Below are positions 41,207 to 54,900 of a DNA stretch of 64,000 bases, piece after piece (within the stretch, counting starts at the first letter, position 1; each line of letters starts with the position of its first letter). A program made the translations under genes and the position numbers. This stretch comes from Neodontobutis hainanensis. Its lineage: Eukaryota > Chordata > Actinopteri > Gobiiformes > Odontobutidae. The stretch is from assembly GCA_024349245.1 (NCBI GenBank), contig JALDNG010000022.1, forward strand, positions 6,747,501-6,811,500, given 5' to 3'. Under the pieces are notes generated by a model that was not told where the DNA came from, did no database searches, and saw only the letters and a program-made list of their open reading frames with translations.

Positions 41207-44200
41207 AGCGTAACCCAACAACCTGAAGATGCTGTAAATGCCAATACAAGCAATATTTACTTTTGACCCATGGCCCACTATGATGTTTAAATACTTATTT
41301 GCCAAAGATAATATGTTTCCCTGATCTAGATTCATGATTTTGTTGTGAATTGTAAATGCCTCAGGAAGAAAATGTGTAAAGAAGCAATTGCAACCATGAA
41401 AGTCATCATAAATGTCGACATTTATGCAGCTGACATTAGCCCATAATGGTGTTTACATCAAAGCAAATATATCTAGGTCTAAAAGATTCATAATGCATGT
41501 TGGCTATGTTATTGGTTAATGGTTAAGTAAGTTGGCTTCTTTTATCTAAAATGGGGTAAGTTAAGTCCAACCTAAGCACCCATAAGGAACTGAAGTAATA
41601 TTTGATGTTTTGCATTATAGTATGTGACTTTTTGGTTCATCACATGGCAGTTTAAGTGTCCTGAGTTGGATAGGGACAAACCTTTCCCTCATTATGACCA
41701 GGAGATGCTGTGTTTTACATTATATTAAATATGCCACAATTTTCCTATTAGTTGACAAAATCAGAAGTGTTAAAATAATTATTGTGTTCGGATCACAAAC
41801 GAGACGACGGAGACCGTACATGGTAAATTTAGGAATGGAAGACCGGTTTAAATCTTGCAAGAATGAAACAAATCAGACACATGCATCAATGGTACATGGT
41901 GGTTTGCTTAACATGTTTACAACACATGAAGCTTTTATAGGTGTACATTATGCCCCTCTCAGCTCCAGGGTCGTGGATGGACGTGTATTGAGCTGACGTG
42001 TCAGTCATAAATGTGAATAAGTTTACGTGTATATGTCAGTAAGTGTACAGGACAGAGTGTCCCTGACAGTGATTAGATGTAGTGCAAAGTGATGTCTTTG
42101 TCTTGGTTGGATTAGCCTGGCGCCAATATGAGATACAGCTAAAGACATTAAGTCATTGTGTGTGGATAAGCATATGAACTGGAGCAGGAGTCAAAATGTA
42201 TGACTTTCAAGATACAGGGGGTGGGTCAACTTACCCTTGCATCTCCCCCACCTCTATAGACCTTTTGTCCCAATTAGGATTCTGATTTCTTTCTTTCTTG
42301 GTAAAAAAAAAATAAGGCTGATATTGGTGATCCTCAAACGGCCTTCCAAAGTTCCAAGGCCATTCTTTCTACACATGACTGTATGATTGCCAGTGTTCTG
42401 TTGAATAGTGCTACTAACTCCATTTGGCGCTCTGCCTTATGACCACATCCGTTTTCAGAAAAACAGATGTTTCTTTGTGATTAAATTTTTTGATTACACT
42501 TAGTAGGAAATAAGAATAAGATAAAAAATAAGAGTATAAGAGTTTATAACAAGAATCAAATAACAACTCATCATTTGATTTTCAATACCATTTCTGAAAA
42601 GAAAGAATCCAATTTCTCCAAAAACACACTGTTGATTCACACTCGTCACATTCATTGCTAGAAAGCTTAGAGTCACCTATTTGCTTACATGCATGTCCTG
42701 GGACAGCGGGAACTGGAAAGAAGCCAGAGAACCCACCAAGAAAGAACCCACAAAATGCATCTGATATTAACAATCTCATGATTGACGCTCAAGCTCATTT
42801 TGAAAGTTTGCAGACAAGCACAAACCCTTATAGTCACATATACTAGTCAAGGCTACTATGTAATCATGAATAAAGGACATGCAACTTTCTTGTGAGAACT
42901 TGTATCTTATTGGGAGGGATATAGAAACAACAGTCACTTGTGTGTTTGTGACACACATCGGTATTGCAGACTATTTATTCAGTTATTATAACTGTAGCTC
43001 CTATAATCAAACAGAAAGTCAGCACAATAGATTCAAATTTGCTCTGGTTTGTGATTTTGTAATACCACTGTGTTCGTACGTATGCAAACCCAAGCTGAAT
43101 GCAATGTTATATGCTAACATGTATACATCCTCAACTTTGCATTTAGTTAAGAAACACATAAAATCCTGATACTTATTGATTACTGAACTTTATTTCAGTA
43201 AGCACATTTGGTTGATCATATATTTTTAAGTGTTTTGGTTCTACCTTATACAAATATGGTGACAACTACTTCATATAACATGTATAATATTGACTATTTT
43301 GTTAACAAAAAAAGTACAATGAACATAAAAAACATTTTATATACAAAACAGAAACACACATTTAATTGCATATGCACAGTAACATTTCTTGAGGAGACAC
43401 CTAAATGTATAATACATGTTTGTGATACTTACAGACAATAAGGATTTCAACTGCAGTAATGTCAACAATTATATTTATTTATAAATTGTATTGAAAAACA
43501 TATCTAAATGTTTCTGACCAAAAGTATTATGATTAATGTATATGCTTTTTTGCAGAATCTATTTGGTCATACATATACTGACATTTCTTTTTGGAAAAGG
43601 TAGAAGGATGATTGTCTGGTGATAGAACAGTCACAAAAAGCTAAGAAGACCTTTGTTTATGAATTAATTAAAAGGTGCAAATAGATACTGATTGTATGAA
43701 AGCAAAAGGCCAAGCTGGTAATATGATTTTGGAAGACAGTGTATAAAAAGAGACATTTTAGAGGAAAACTAGCACCTCTGTAACATTCAAATATAATTTT
43801 TGTGATCAGATTTGATAGAAAAACAGAGCGAAAGACATCAAAGTTGAACATATTGCTAAACTCTGTAAAAACAAGCAGAATGTGCTGTACGTCTTTGTAC
43901 ATGTCACCACATTGAATCAGTCACAACAATGAGACAAGAATAATTCATGTATTTGTATATAGTTAGTTTAGCTTTTCAGTTCATTTATGAACACGGATAT
44001 AGTGGCATTATGTGGCTCTGTCCATAGATACTTTGTAACAGGAAATTATTTTAAAACATGACTTATACATGGTGCTTGGACACAACTTAAAGAAGTAACA
44101 CTTCATCTAATGCATCCGGTGCATACAGACATCAAGGTATCAGCTGTATGAGCAAGTTATGAGCTAAAAAATTAAGACATATAAACATGTTTGGAAAACA

Positions 44201-44864
44201 AGACTCATAAAACATTATTCAGGGTGGTTGTTATCATTTCTAAAATGATCATGTAGTAATAAAAGGAGTTCTGTTCCTCTGAATGAATAATACGTCAGCT
44301 TTGTTAAGTTACGTTCTGCTTTAAGAATAAAAGCATCATCAATATTTGACCCATCATTTTAAAGCATTTGATTCAATGGTTTCTAGTTAGTATTGACATA
44401 TTTGACACAATAATCACTATATGTTGAGCAGAACAAAAGGTGCTCTACAATAATCCTCTGCTTGAGTGTACAAATCAACAAAAAGGGTTTTCTGTTTTTC
44501 TATACATGACCAAAGTCAATGGTTTCTTGATGATCGCACAGTAACCAGCCTTCATAAGGAAAGTTATACAGCCAACAAATGCCTGGCAAACTGTGTGAGA
44601 AATATAATAGTGACCAAGACCTAAAACTGGGCTTTCTGGTGTTGAGAACTTGAGTTTAGATAATACTTTTAGAAACTATACAAAGTTTTCTTAAGTGTAT
44701 TGAGGAAGACAAAAAAATAAAATAAAAAAACAAAACGATCAATCCACTTGACTTAATAAACAAAGAATAAATCTGTGACGAAATAGAGCAATTTACGAGT
44801 TACTATGTAAAGTAGTTAAACTACACAGAACCTTAAGAGTCCAGCTGATTTTTCTGTTGCAAGT

Positions 44865-47800
44865 CTATGCAAACACCTGCATGTTTCCAAGTGGAGGCTG
44901 TTGTGCCGTTTGCTGCATTTGCTGTGACTGTGGCTGGTGCTGCGCCTGCTCTGGAATGTGAGTACGATGTGATGGCGCTAGTGCATGGTGGGCATTGGCC
45001 AAAGGTGTGGGGCTCGTGGTCACATCGGACCAGTCTGAGTTTGAGTGCGGGGAAGAGGATGACCACGGGTCTGGGGACTCTGGGGAAGGGGTGAGATATG
45101 GGTGCTCGCTAGGAGGGTGGGCTGAATGGCCAGGGGTGGTGCCTTCCGAACCGGCGGGGGTGTAACTGTGCTGGGAAGGCGGTGTGGGGTACTTATCCAC
45201 AGGACTCTGCATTGTTGGATAGGAGGGCAGTGCTCGAGACTGGCCATCAATACCATGGCCTCCGTGGTTGACAGTGTGTGGGTGCTGGAGCGTGTGGGCC
45301 AGCCCATGTGTCATACTCATCTGCTCAGTCATCTGGTACATCTGGGGGCAGTGGAGATGGGTAGCACTCTGCTGCTGGGTCTGGCCCTGGGACTGTGTGA
45401 CTTGGACCTGTCCTGGCTGGGGCTGTTTTAGGATGGGCTGGCCTCCTCCAGGAGCCATCATCTGAAAGGTGACGATGGGAGGCAGCTGCTCTCGACTCAT
45501 GGTCACATTCATTGGTATAGGCATTGCCCCCTGGCTGTGGTGTTGGCCCATGCCACTGTGGGACCCACCCATCTGGTGTGGAACCAGGCCAAACATGGGG
45601 CCGCTGTAGCCATGTTTGGACATACCAACCCAACCCTGCTGCTGCCCCAACATGTGACTGACAGGAGGAAGCAGGGGTCTGCTGGTGGGGCTGCTGAGAA
45701 GGGGAGGGGAGTTAGCTGTAGTGGATACGGTACCCGACACTTCCACGGTGTAGGAGCGAGGGGACTCCAGGGAGTCCACAGGGGACATAGTGATTGAGCT
45801 CTCTGGAAGTCCTGCTGCCTTGATGCCATTTGCTTGGCCTCCTGCTGAACTTGCCCCATTTCCTGTTGCCACTACACCAGCCACTGGCCCCTCTCCTCCA
45901 GTGGGCTTCTTTCTGCGCTTGGCCTTCATGTCCTTAAGCTCTTTAGGCCCACCACCTACCACCTTTGTCCCACCACCGCCCCTTCTGCTCTTTTTTCCCT
46001 GTGGCCCAGGACGCATGCCAATGTAGCCTGCACCGTTTGCCCCACAAACAAGTGAGTTTCCTCCAGCTCCCATGTGTGGCTGTCCATTATGAGGACTGTG
46101 AACTAAATTGTATTGGTCCAGAAGGCGGACAATGTCATGATGCATCCGCTCTTGAGCTGTATCACGAGGCAACCGATCCAGGTGGTCAGTAATGTCCCGG
46201 TTGGAGTAGTGATCCAGAAGGACTTGAGCAGCTTCAAAACTGCCTTCTCTGGCTGCAAGAAACAAGGGTGTCTCCTCCTAAAGAAGACACACATGTATGA
46301 TAATACATTTTTCACAAAATACATAAAGAATTACCAAAAATCAAAAAAAAAAATTAATAAATAAAAGTAAACAGATAAGTAAACCTTGTTGTCTTGCATG
46401 TCACGATTGGCTCCATTCTTCAGAAGTACAAGTGTGGCTTCCACATTGTTCACTGCAGCTGCCCAGTGGAGAGCAGACTTTCCTAAAACATGTAAACAAA
46501 GCAAAAAACAAAAACTTGTAACCACATGTTAAAATGTGTTCTATGTATAAATGTACATATCCAGACAGAGAATGAAAGACAAGTGCATATCTAACCGTGG
46601 TCATCTACAGCATTGATGTCAGCGTGGCAGTGGATCAGCTCCTCTACCATGCCCTCAACAGCAAGTCTGGCAGCCAGGATCAGAGGAGTGGTGCCATCAT
46701 TCATCCGTGCGTCAAGCTCCGTTGCACGATTACGAATAAGGATCTAATAAAGATTACATATTAATGAACTGTGTCAAGGATAAAAACAGTATAGATTATA
46801 ATATCTAATGTTCATAGTGGACCCACCTGGAAGACTCCTTGTGCATCAGCTGCCACCGCGGCATGCAATGGAGTTCGACCCATGTTGTCGTGAGCATTGG
46901 GGTCAGCTCCAGCATCTAGCAGCCTTTTTGCGGCATCAGCTCTTGCATAGCGGGCAGCCAGGTGCAATGCAGTCTCCCCTGTACGATCAGTCTGAGCCAT
47001 TAGAGAGGCACCTTGAGCAATCAGGTCTGAAATGACACTTGGTCCTGGTTCTTCTCCTCCACTTTCTTCCTCTTCATCTCCATGCAAGCTGCAGTCAGGG
47101 CCTCCACCATTACGCAAAGACGCTAACATCAATGGGGTGAAACCATCTGAAAGGATATTCACCTTGTTAGAAAAATGTTGAAAACATTGATCCATTCTTT
47201 TTTTATTCTTTTTATTTTTTATTTATTTATCTGTTTTCCACTCACCTGGGCCTTTGACATTAACATCAAGACAGTCTGTATCCATGTCGGCTTGTGGGGG
47301 GGTGAGAGTGATATCAGCGGCCTTGCGATGTTGCAAGGTCCATTGTCTTTGGTCCACACCTCCATCCATAGCAATGGGCAGCAATGGTTTGTCCTCAGCC
47401 TACATAAAAAGGAAGTTATATTTAAAAATCAGATCATGCATGTCAACATTTCTTCCTTCACATGACTTACTCTTGGTTTCTTTGATGCTGTTTCATCTTC
47501 CAGCCACCTTTGACTCTGGCCTCCATCAATCACACTTCCATCCTGGGGCTTAAAATTCCTTAAAGAACATATATATATGTTTCAAATTACTATATCGTTA
47601 GTTTCTATGTTTTATGCACGTGTCTTACGACATATGTAACAGTATATAGGAGATATTTATATTCACTAACTTTAGATCAAAGTCATCCTGGCCAACAGGT
47701 TCTCTTCTCTTGTCATTTTTGTTAGCCAAGAAGCCATCAGGCAGCCACAAGCTGCCCTGTTTATGTTTCCTTTTGGCTGCTAGCATCCCCAGTACAAGGA

Positions 47801-50800
47801 TTAGTAGCATGATTACCACTGCTACTCCAATCACATAAATCAGGTAAGTTGGTTCTGATTTTGGTGGGTAACCTTGGACTAGGGGACACAGAGAAAGTTA
47901 AGTATTTTGGCAACCAGCAGCAAAATACATGTCATCAGATTATCCAAAAGGCTACTTACTGTCTACAGACATTAAAGGATAAGGCAGATCAGCTTTGATG
48001 TGAGCTGCTGCAATGAAGGATGCGACCTCACTTGTATTTGAGAAACAGGTAGACGACTTTTGGGAACATTCACGATTATCTATTTCCAGGTACACCTCTG
48101 ATCTATAGGAAAAAGATTGAAAACACACAATTAATGTTTGGACATAATAGTTATGAATAAAACCAAATTGAAATGTAAGGTAAATGGTGATATTACCCAA
48201 TAACCTCTCTCTCAAGCTCACGCTTGCTTCTGCTCCTCTGAATGTGCCGACCTATCACATCCTGTGGCCCATAGTAAGGGTAAACCATAGGCTCTTTATT
48301 TTCATTCAACATCACTTTCAAGTTAGTGTGCAGTAATGCTCCAAGTGAACGCAAGAAACCCCTCAAGTCTCCAAGCAGCTCCTTTGGCTGCAGTCGCACT
48401 ACAATAACTAACAAGTCACCCAACAATTTTGGCATAGTATTATCAGAACAGTCCAGGCCATCCCAGCCACAGGCCTCAGTGTAGCAACTTTTGTCACAAA
48501 TTCCATTACCATAGTGATCTGCACAGTATTTGTCATATCTGAAAATAAAGAATGCAATAAGATGTTTGCAATTAAGTAAACAGTTTCAATAGCTAAATCT
48601 AAATGACAGGATGTTACTTACTTGCAAGTTGTCTGTGGGATATCTGTGCATTCAAAAGAATCAAAGAGACACCCAGGATTGTCACACTCCTTATCACAAT
48701 GTCCATTCTTAAAGAGGTCCCAGCAGGGAACACTGGCACTACAGTTAATCCAGGGCTGTTTCCAGTTGAGTGAACAGTCTCCTCCATCCCATTGGCACTC
48801 ATAGTTGTTGCATTGATAATCACACACTTTATCACCTGAATGATTCTTACACTGCAGATAAGGACACACTGTCATATGTGTTTTGTTTGGCACTTTGTTC
48901 TCGCAGAATCGTCCAGAGAAGTGCAGAGGACAGCGGCAGCTGTACTGATATTGGTTGGATGGGTCTTTAATGCATGTTCCTCCATTTTCACAAGACCCTG
49001 GACACATGTCCACATTCTCACAATGTGGTCCAATAAAGGGCAACTGGCATTGGCAGTACAGGTGGCCTGGTGGTTGCTCCACACACTGCCCACCATTCAG
49101 GCATCGTAGCTTGGAACAGCTGTACCCTTCTAATTCACCACAGTTAAATCCTGTGAAGCCCTAAAAAGACAAAGAGGTTTTTATTGCATAATAACAACAG
49201 ATAAAAAAACCTGCATTAACTACCACTATGTTTTCCTACAACTATCCCTTGCTTTGTATACCGTACCTGGTATGTACCTCTGAAGCAATTGTGAAAATAA
49301 GAAAAATTGTTTGAAAGTGTTTAGTGGAAAGAGAGACATCAGATATATGAGTGTGTCTTAAAGATGAGTAAAACAGAAAGCCCAAATTAAGCTAAATTAT
49401 ATCCTAATAAAGTCATGTTGAAATAGAAACAATGTTTTGGGAGAGGAAAATAATATACTTACAGGTGCACAAGAGCAGGTATAACCATGAACTGAAGTCA
49501 TGTTCATGGAACAGAAGCCACCATTATGACATGGCTTTGACAAACACAGATCCACCATGGATTCGCAATGACGTCCTGCCATTAAATGTAAACAAAAACG
49601 CTGTTACACTGAAGTCATAAAAAACAACAAGGTATACTGAATTCAACGTACCTGTGTAACCAAGGCGACAGCGGCACTGATAATCATTGTCTAGTTGCAC
49701 ACAGTCCAGGCTGCCGAGCGCATGACAGGGCTCAGAAAGACATTCGTTAAGATCTCCTTCACAGTGTTCTCCAACAAAACCTGGAGGGCAGGTGCATGTG
49801 TATCGTCCTACACCATCCACACACTGACCCCCGTTTAGGCAGCGAGGCTCTGAGGAGCCAGGCTTGGGAGCACAGTCGTCCACATTCACCTCACACTGTT
49901 GTCCTACAAATCACAGGCAGAGAGATGTGAAAATGTTAGACAATATTTTCAAATCCCTCATTTTTATGAGGTGTTGTATTAACAACATTCAAATTACCCT
50001 GTGTTCCTGGTGGACATGCACAGATGAAGTGGTTGATGAGATTAATGCAGGTTCCGCCATTGAGACAGGGTTTAGAGAGACATTCATCTACATCATACTC
50101 GCAGTTGACACCCTGGAAACCTGCTTTACACTAATATAATACAATAAAAACAATATATGAGCGATTATTTGTTCTGTTAAGGAAAAAAATGTTTATGGAA
50201 TAAAAGATGAGAAAACCCTGTACGTACTTTACAGTTGTATGTGCCCTGATAGTCCACACATTTAGCTCCATTGCGACAAGGATTTGACTTGCATTCATCA
50301 ACCATCTCTTCACAATAACTGCCTGTGTATCCAGGTTGGCACTGACACTGATGGGAATTTCCTACATTTATGCACCGCCCAGCATTCTTGCATACATTCT
50401 CCACTTTCAGACCTATAATATTAGAAATTTAAGTTCATTTACGCACACAAGACCGCAAAAATAATGTTGTTGTATAATATGTATATGTATAATGTTGATG
50501 TATGTATAATATTATATATTATACATAAATACATAATATTAATAAATGACAGACTACATATCTTTTACCATTTCTGGCAGCAAAGTCTTGACAGGACATG
50601 TTGGGGACATCACAGTAAAGTCCAGTCCATCCCGCTATACAATGACAGGTCCAGGAGGTGGTTGTCTGAGAGCAAGATCCACTATTGTGACAGCGCACCT
50701 GGCTGCACAGATTTACAAGGTTCTGCATAAAAAACAGTAAAGGAGTAATTACTATGAGATTAATTTCTTTAATACTCTCACAAGTGTTAGAAAGCAACAC

Positions 50801-51871
50801 TCTAATTGCTTTATTACTTATAGGTACACATTATATTGTAACCGTTGTTGTGACAATATGAGAGTTATGAGTTGTAAGATATCGAAGATATATGTTTGAA
50901 GTTATGAGAGTTACCTCTCAGAGGAAGTTACCTGACAGTTCGGTCCATTATATCCCACAGGGCAGGTGCAGCGGTAGGTACCCAGACCATCAGTACAAGT
51001 ACCTCCATTCTTACAGGGCTGGGAGTCACATTCGTTACGCTTATATTCACAAAATGTACCATAAAATCCAGGTCGGCATCGGCATGAAAAGGTGTTGATG
51101 TCATCAATGCATGTGCCATTATTCAGACAGGAACTGCAAAACATAGGAAATCTGGTAAAACCATGTGCTTTGGGACTGTCAAATGTAAAGAACTCATAAA
51201 CAAGTTTTTATTTAAAGAGTGAACAAATATAAATAAATATTTGAATAGCTCAAATGCTAAATGATGGGCCAACCTTTCAGTGCATTCGAGGATGTTGTTT
51301 TCACACAAAATTCCATCAAATCCTGGACGACACTCGCACACAAAGCTGTTGACATAATCTCGACAAATGGCCCCATTTCGGCAGGGTTGGCTGGCACATT
51401 CATCTGCTTCAGTCTCACAGCGATTCCCATTAAAACCTGGTCGGCAGTCACATGTGAAACCTCCCACAATATCCAAACAAGAGCCACCGTTCAGGCATGG
51501 ATCTACAAAGAGGAGTTAGGACATTGTTTAAATAGGGGTTAATTCAACAGAAAGGAAAGAAAACATATATCAACAGAATAAACTATTTCCACGAAACACA
51601 ATATTTGCATGCAAATATATGCAGAGAATGTAACTGAGAAACTCACTAGGTGAGCAGTCATCAATGTCTGTCTGGCAGTTGTGTCCACTGTACCCATGTT
51701 GACATTTGCACGAGTAGCTGCCTTGACTGTTAATGCAGCGACCATTGTTTTTGCAGGGATTCTTTTTGCATTCATCAACATCCTCATTGCAGCGTGAACC
51801 TATGCAAACATTAACCAAAATAATATTAATTTGCAAATATCTCAACCTGGGCTGAAAAAATAAATAAATAA

Positions 51872-51914
<43 letters not shown>

Positions 51915-54900
51915 TTTTATAGATATATTATATACAATATATATAATATATACAATATTATTAACATTACTTGTTAGCAGTGTGGCTCTACAAGTAACAG
52001 TATGTACATTAGTACATACTGTTACTTGTAGAGCCACATTGCTTGTTTTACTGTTTTGTGTTTCTTAACAATGTTTTACTGTTGGACTTCCCTCAGTAAT
52101 CGTAGCACCATAAAACCCCCTTTAAATTTCCATTCCCTCTGTTCCCGCAATTACTTTGCAGCAGATATTACTCTCCTACCTCAGATGTATAAGTATAAAG
52201 CATTTATGTGTGTGTTTAATCCTACCGTATTCAGTAAACAGTTTTTATACGCAGTTTATTGTGCTATTTAGCACCATGTTCATAAAACCCATGTTTTTAG
52301 CAAATGTTTGTTAAAAACATGCGTGCCTTTCCTTAATTATTACTGTAAGTAAAATGAATATTGAGATATATTTTTCATATCAAGAACTAACTACACATAG
52401 ATATAATTTATGGCCTATATCACCCAGCTCTAATCTGAAGATACAACAGATTAAAAGTGGTTTCTACAAACACACACGTACCTTGCCATCCCGGTGGACA
52501 TTGACATGTGTAAGATGTGTAGTCTGCTGTTGGACGACATACTCCTCCCTTCTCACATGGATGAGAGGCACAGGGAACTAGCTCTTCTGTACAGTGTTTA
52601 CCTTTGATGACAATTTAATAATTTGATCAAATTGTTCAGGTTATTTGTCAGTGAGATAATTATTAACCACTTGATTACTAACCTGTAAATGGTGGACTAC
52701 ACTGGCAGGAGTAACTGTTGACTCCATCTATGCAGATGCCTTGGTTCTGACATGGCCCAGAAGCACATTCATCTATATTCTTTTCACAATTCAAACCTAT
52801 TGCGAGAATAAGTGAAGCGACCTTGATTTGATCATGTTCTAATACTAATGTTTATATTTACTTTACAGGAAAATGCAATGCTTTAATGTTTATAATAAGT
52901 ATGTTTACCTCTGTATCCAGCTCGACACTGACAGGTATATCCATTATGGCGGTCAAAACAAGTACCACCATTCTGGCATGGATTACTTTGGCACTCATCT
53001 TTTTCTAATTTGCAATGTTCTCCTACCCAACCAGGGTCACACTCACAGTGGTACCTGTACACAAATAAAGGGCATATGTTTAACTTTTAAAATGACAAAA
53101 GTCAAGCAAATCCTTACAAATGTAGTCAAGAAGATACACCAACAGTCAATAAAGCAAAGGAGGTATAGCCTAATATTTACTGTGTGTATTAACTGTATTC
53201 ATACAAACCCTGCATCATCTTGGCATTGTTCCTAGAATTGAATCACATAAGGATAAAGTAGTTTTGTTCAAAAAACTTACCCATGTTGCTGTTCAATGCA
53301 TTGTCCATGAACACAAGGCTTATGAGCACAGTGGTCCATTCCAGAGAGGCAAAGAGGACCATGAGTGCTCGGTGGACACAGGCAGTAGAAACCATTTACT
53401 CTGTCCTCACAAGTTCCCCCACTCATGCATGGATTTGAACTGCACTCATCAATTTCTATATTGCACTGAACGCCTAATACAACACAATAGACACAAAAAT
53501 GTCTTATATTGTAAACATACATATTTTAAACCAGTGATTTAACTAATTTCAGATTAATATACCTGTGTATCCTGGCGTGCACACACATGTGTACTCATTG
53601 ATGCCGTCATGGCAATCTCCATACACACAAGGATTGCTAGAACAATCATCTTCATTGGTTTCACAATTTACTCCTGAAAAAAAAAAGCAAAAAAAATCTT
53701 GAATACAGTAACATAGAATACAAGAATATTGTTAGGTAACTTGGCATGTTTTCATTATTGTCTATGATAAACTGTCAAGTTTTCCTGATTTAACAACAGG
53801 GGGAGCAAGACTCCATAAAAGTGGAGCACAAAAAGATGACAGACAAAACAGTGACTGAAAGTTGTGGACTGTTGTAAGACAAGAAGCAAACATGAGTAGG
53901 AAAAGGAATTGAAGCAAACTGGACAATAAGAGGGAACAAGTAACTTCAGAAAAGCAGAAGTTGAGACACAAAACTTGAAAACAAGACCTCAAAGATACTG
54001 TTCAGTAAGGAGGGCTCCAGTAGTACCAGGCCTCAGGTTGGTACAAAATGCTTTCAAGCACAATGTGGCTTTGTGGCTCTTTAGCAAAATTGTGTCTGCT
54101 GTCCATTGCATATACACTAATGAGCAACGTTAAGATTTTGTTACAGTTCCAACAACAATCAGTAACTACATCCCACTTCAGAATACAAATGTGTTACTGC
54201 CCTAACTAACAGTACAAATCATTACACAAATAATTATGTTTTCTCAACACCAACCTGTAGTGCCAGGTGGACAGTTACACTGGTAGGCATTGACCAGGTC
54301 AATGCAGCGTCCTCGGTTCTGACATGGATTGCTGTGGCACTCCTGCACCTGGATATTGCAGATTGAGCCAGTATACCCAGGAAAACACTCACAAGAGAAG
54401 GTGGCGATGCCATCCTTACATATACCATGGTGGCATGGTTCTGGCACACAGTCATTGATGTTCTCCTCACAAAGCAGACCAGTGAAGCCTACAGAAAAAA
54501 AAATCCTGGCGTAATGTACTTATTTTTTATGGCTGCATGTTAACGACATAGTAATGGTTTAAATGTATAAAGTATAGCAGTGACGGTCTTTGGTGCATGC
54601 TCATCACATAATTATACTTCAGTAATACCTTCTGCACATTCACAGTCATATCCATTAGGCCGGTCAATACATTTGGCACCATTTAAACAGGGTGTGCTGG
54701 AGCATTCATCAATGTCTATTTGACACATTTCACCACTAAAACCTGAAAACAGTAAATGTGACCATATATTATCTTCAAATTCATGTTTACATTGAATCAA
54801 CTGGAGTCAATATTATACTTATACCAACCTGCTGGGCACTCGCAGACAAAGCGACTGACTTGATCCAGACATTTACCCTGGTTTAGACAAGGGGAGCTGA

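Larger units (their letters stand above)
38984..44864. other. Spacer between slc35a3 and notch2
   Basis: The left end is the slc35a3 promoter and 5' UTR. The middle (about 40.06-41.21 kb) holds retrotransposon fragments and a CTAG-rich segment. The right part, about 42.5-44.86 kb, is AT-rich DNA without coding signal and probably contains the notch2 3' UTR. A minus-strand AATAAA at 43189-43194 is a possible polyadenylation signal. No further gene was recognised. Confidence 0.5.

Noticed and set aside
44867..45859. Several open frames of 75-116 codons over the last notch2 exon
   Set aside because: They are out-of-frame or antisense readings of the GC-richer, low-complexity notch2 C-terminal coding sequence.
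49998..50412. Apparent duplication of Cys-Lys at an exon junction of notch2
   Set aside because: EGF30 needs a C-x-C pattern at this point; CK|CK supplies it exactly, so the junction is correct.
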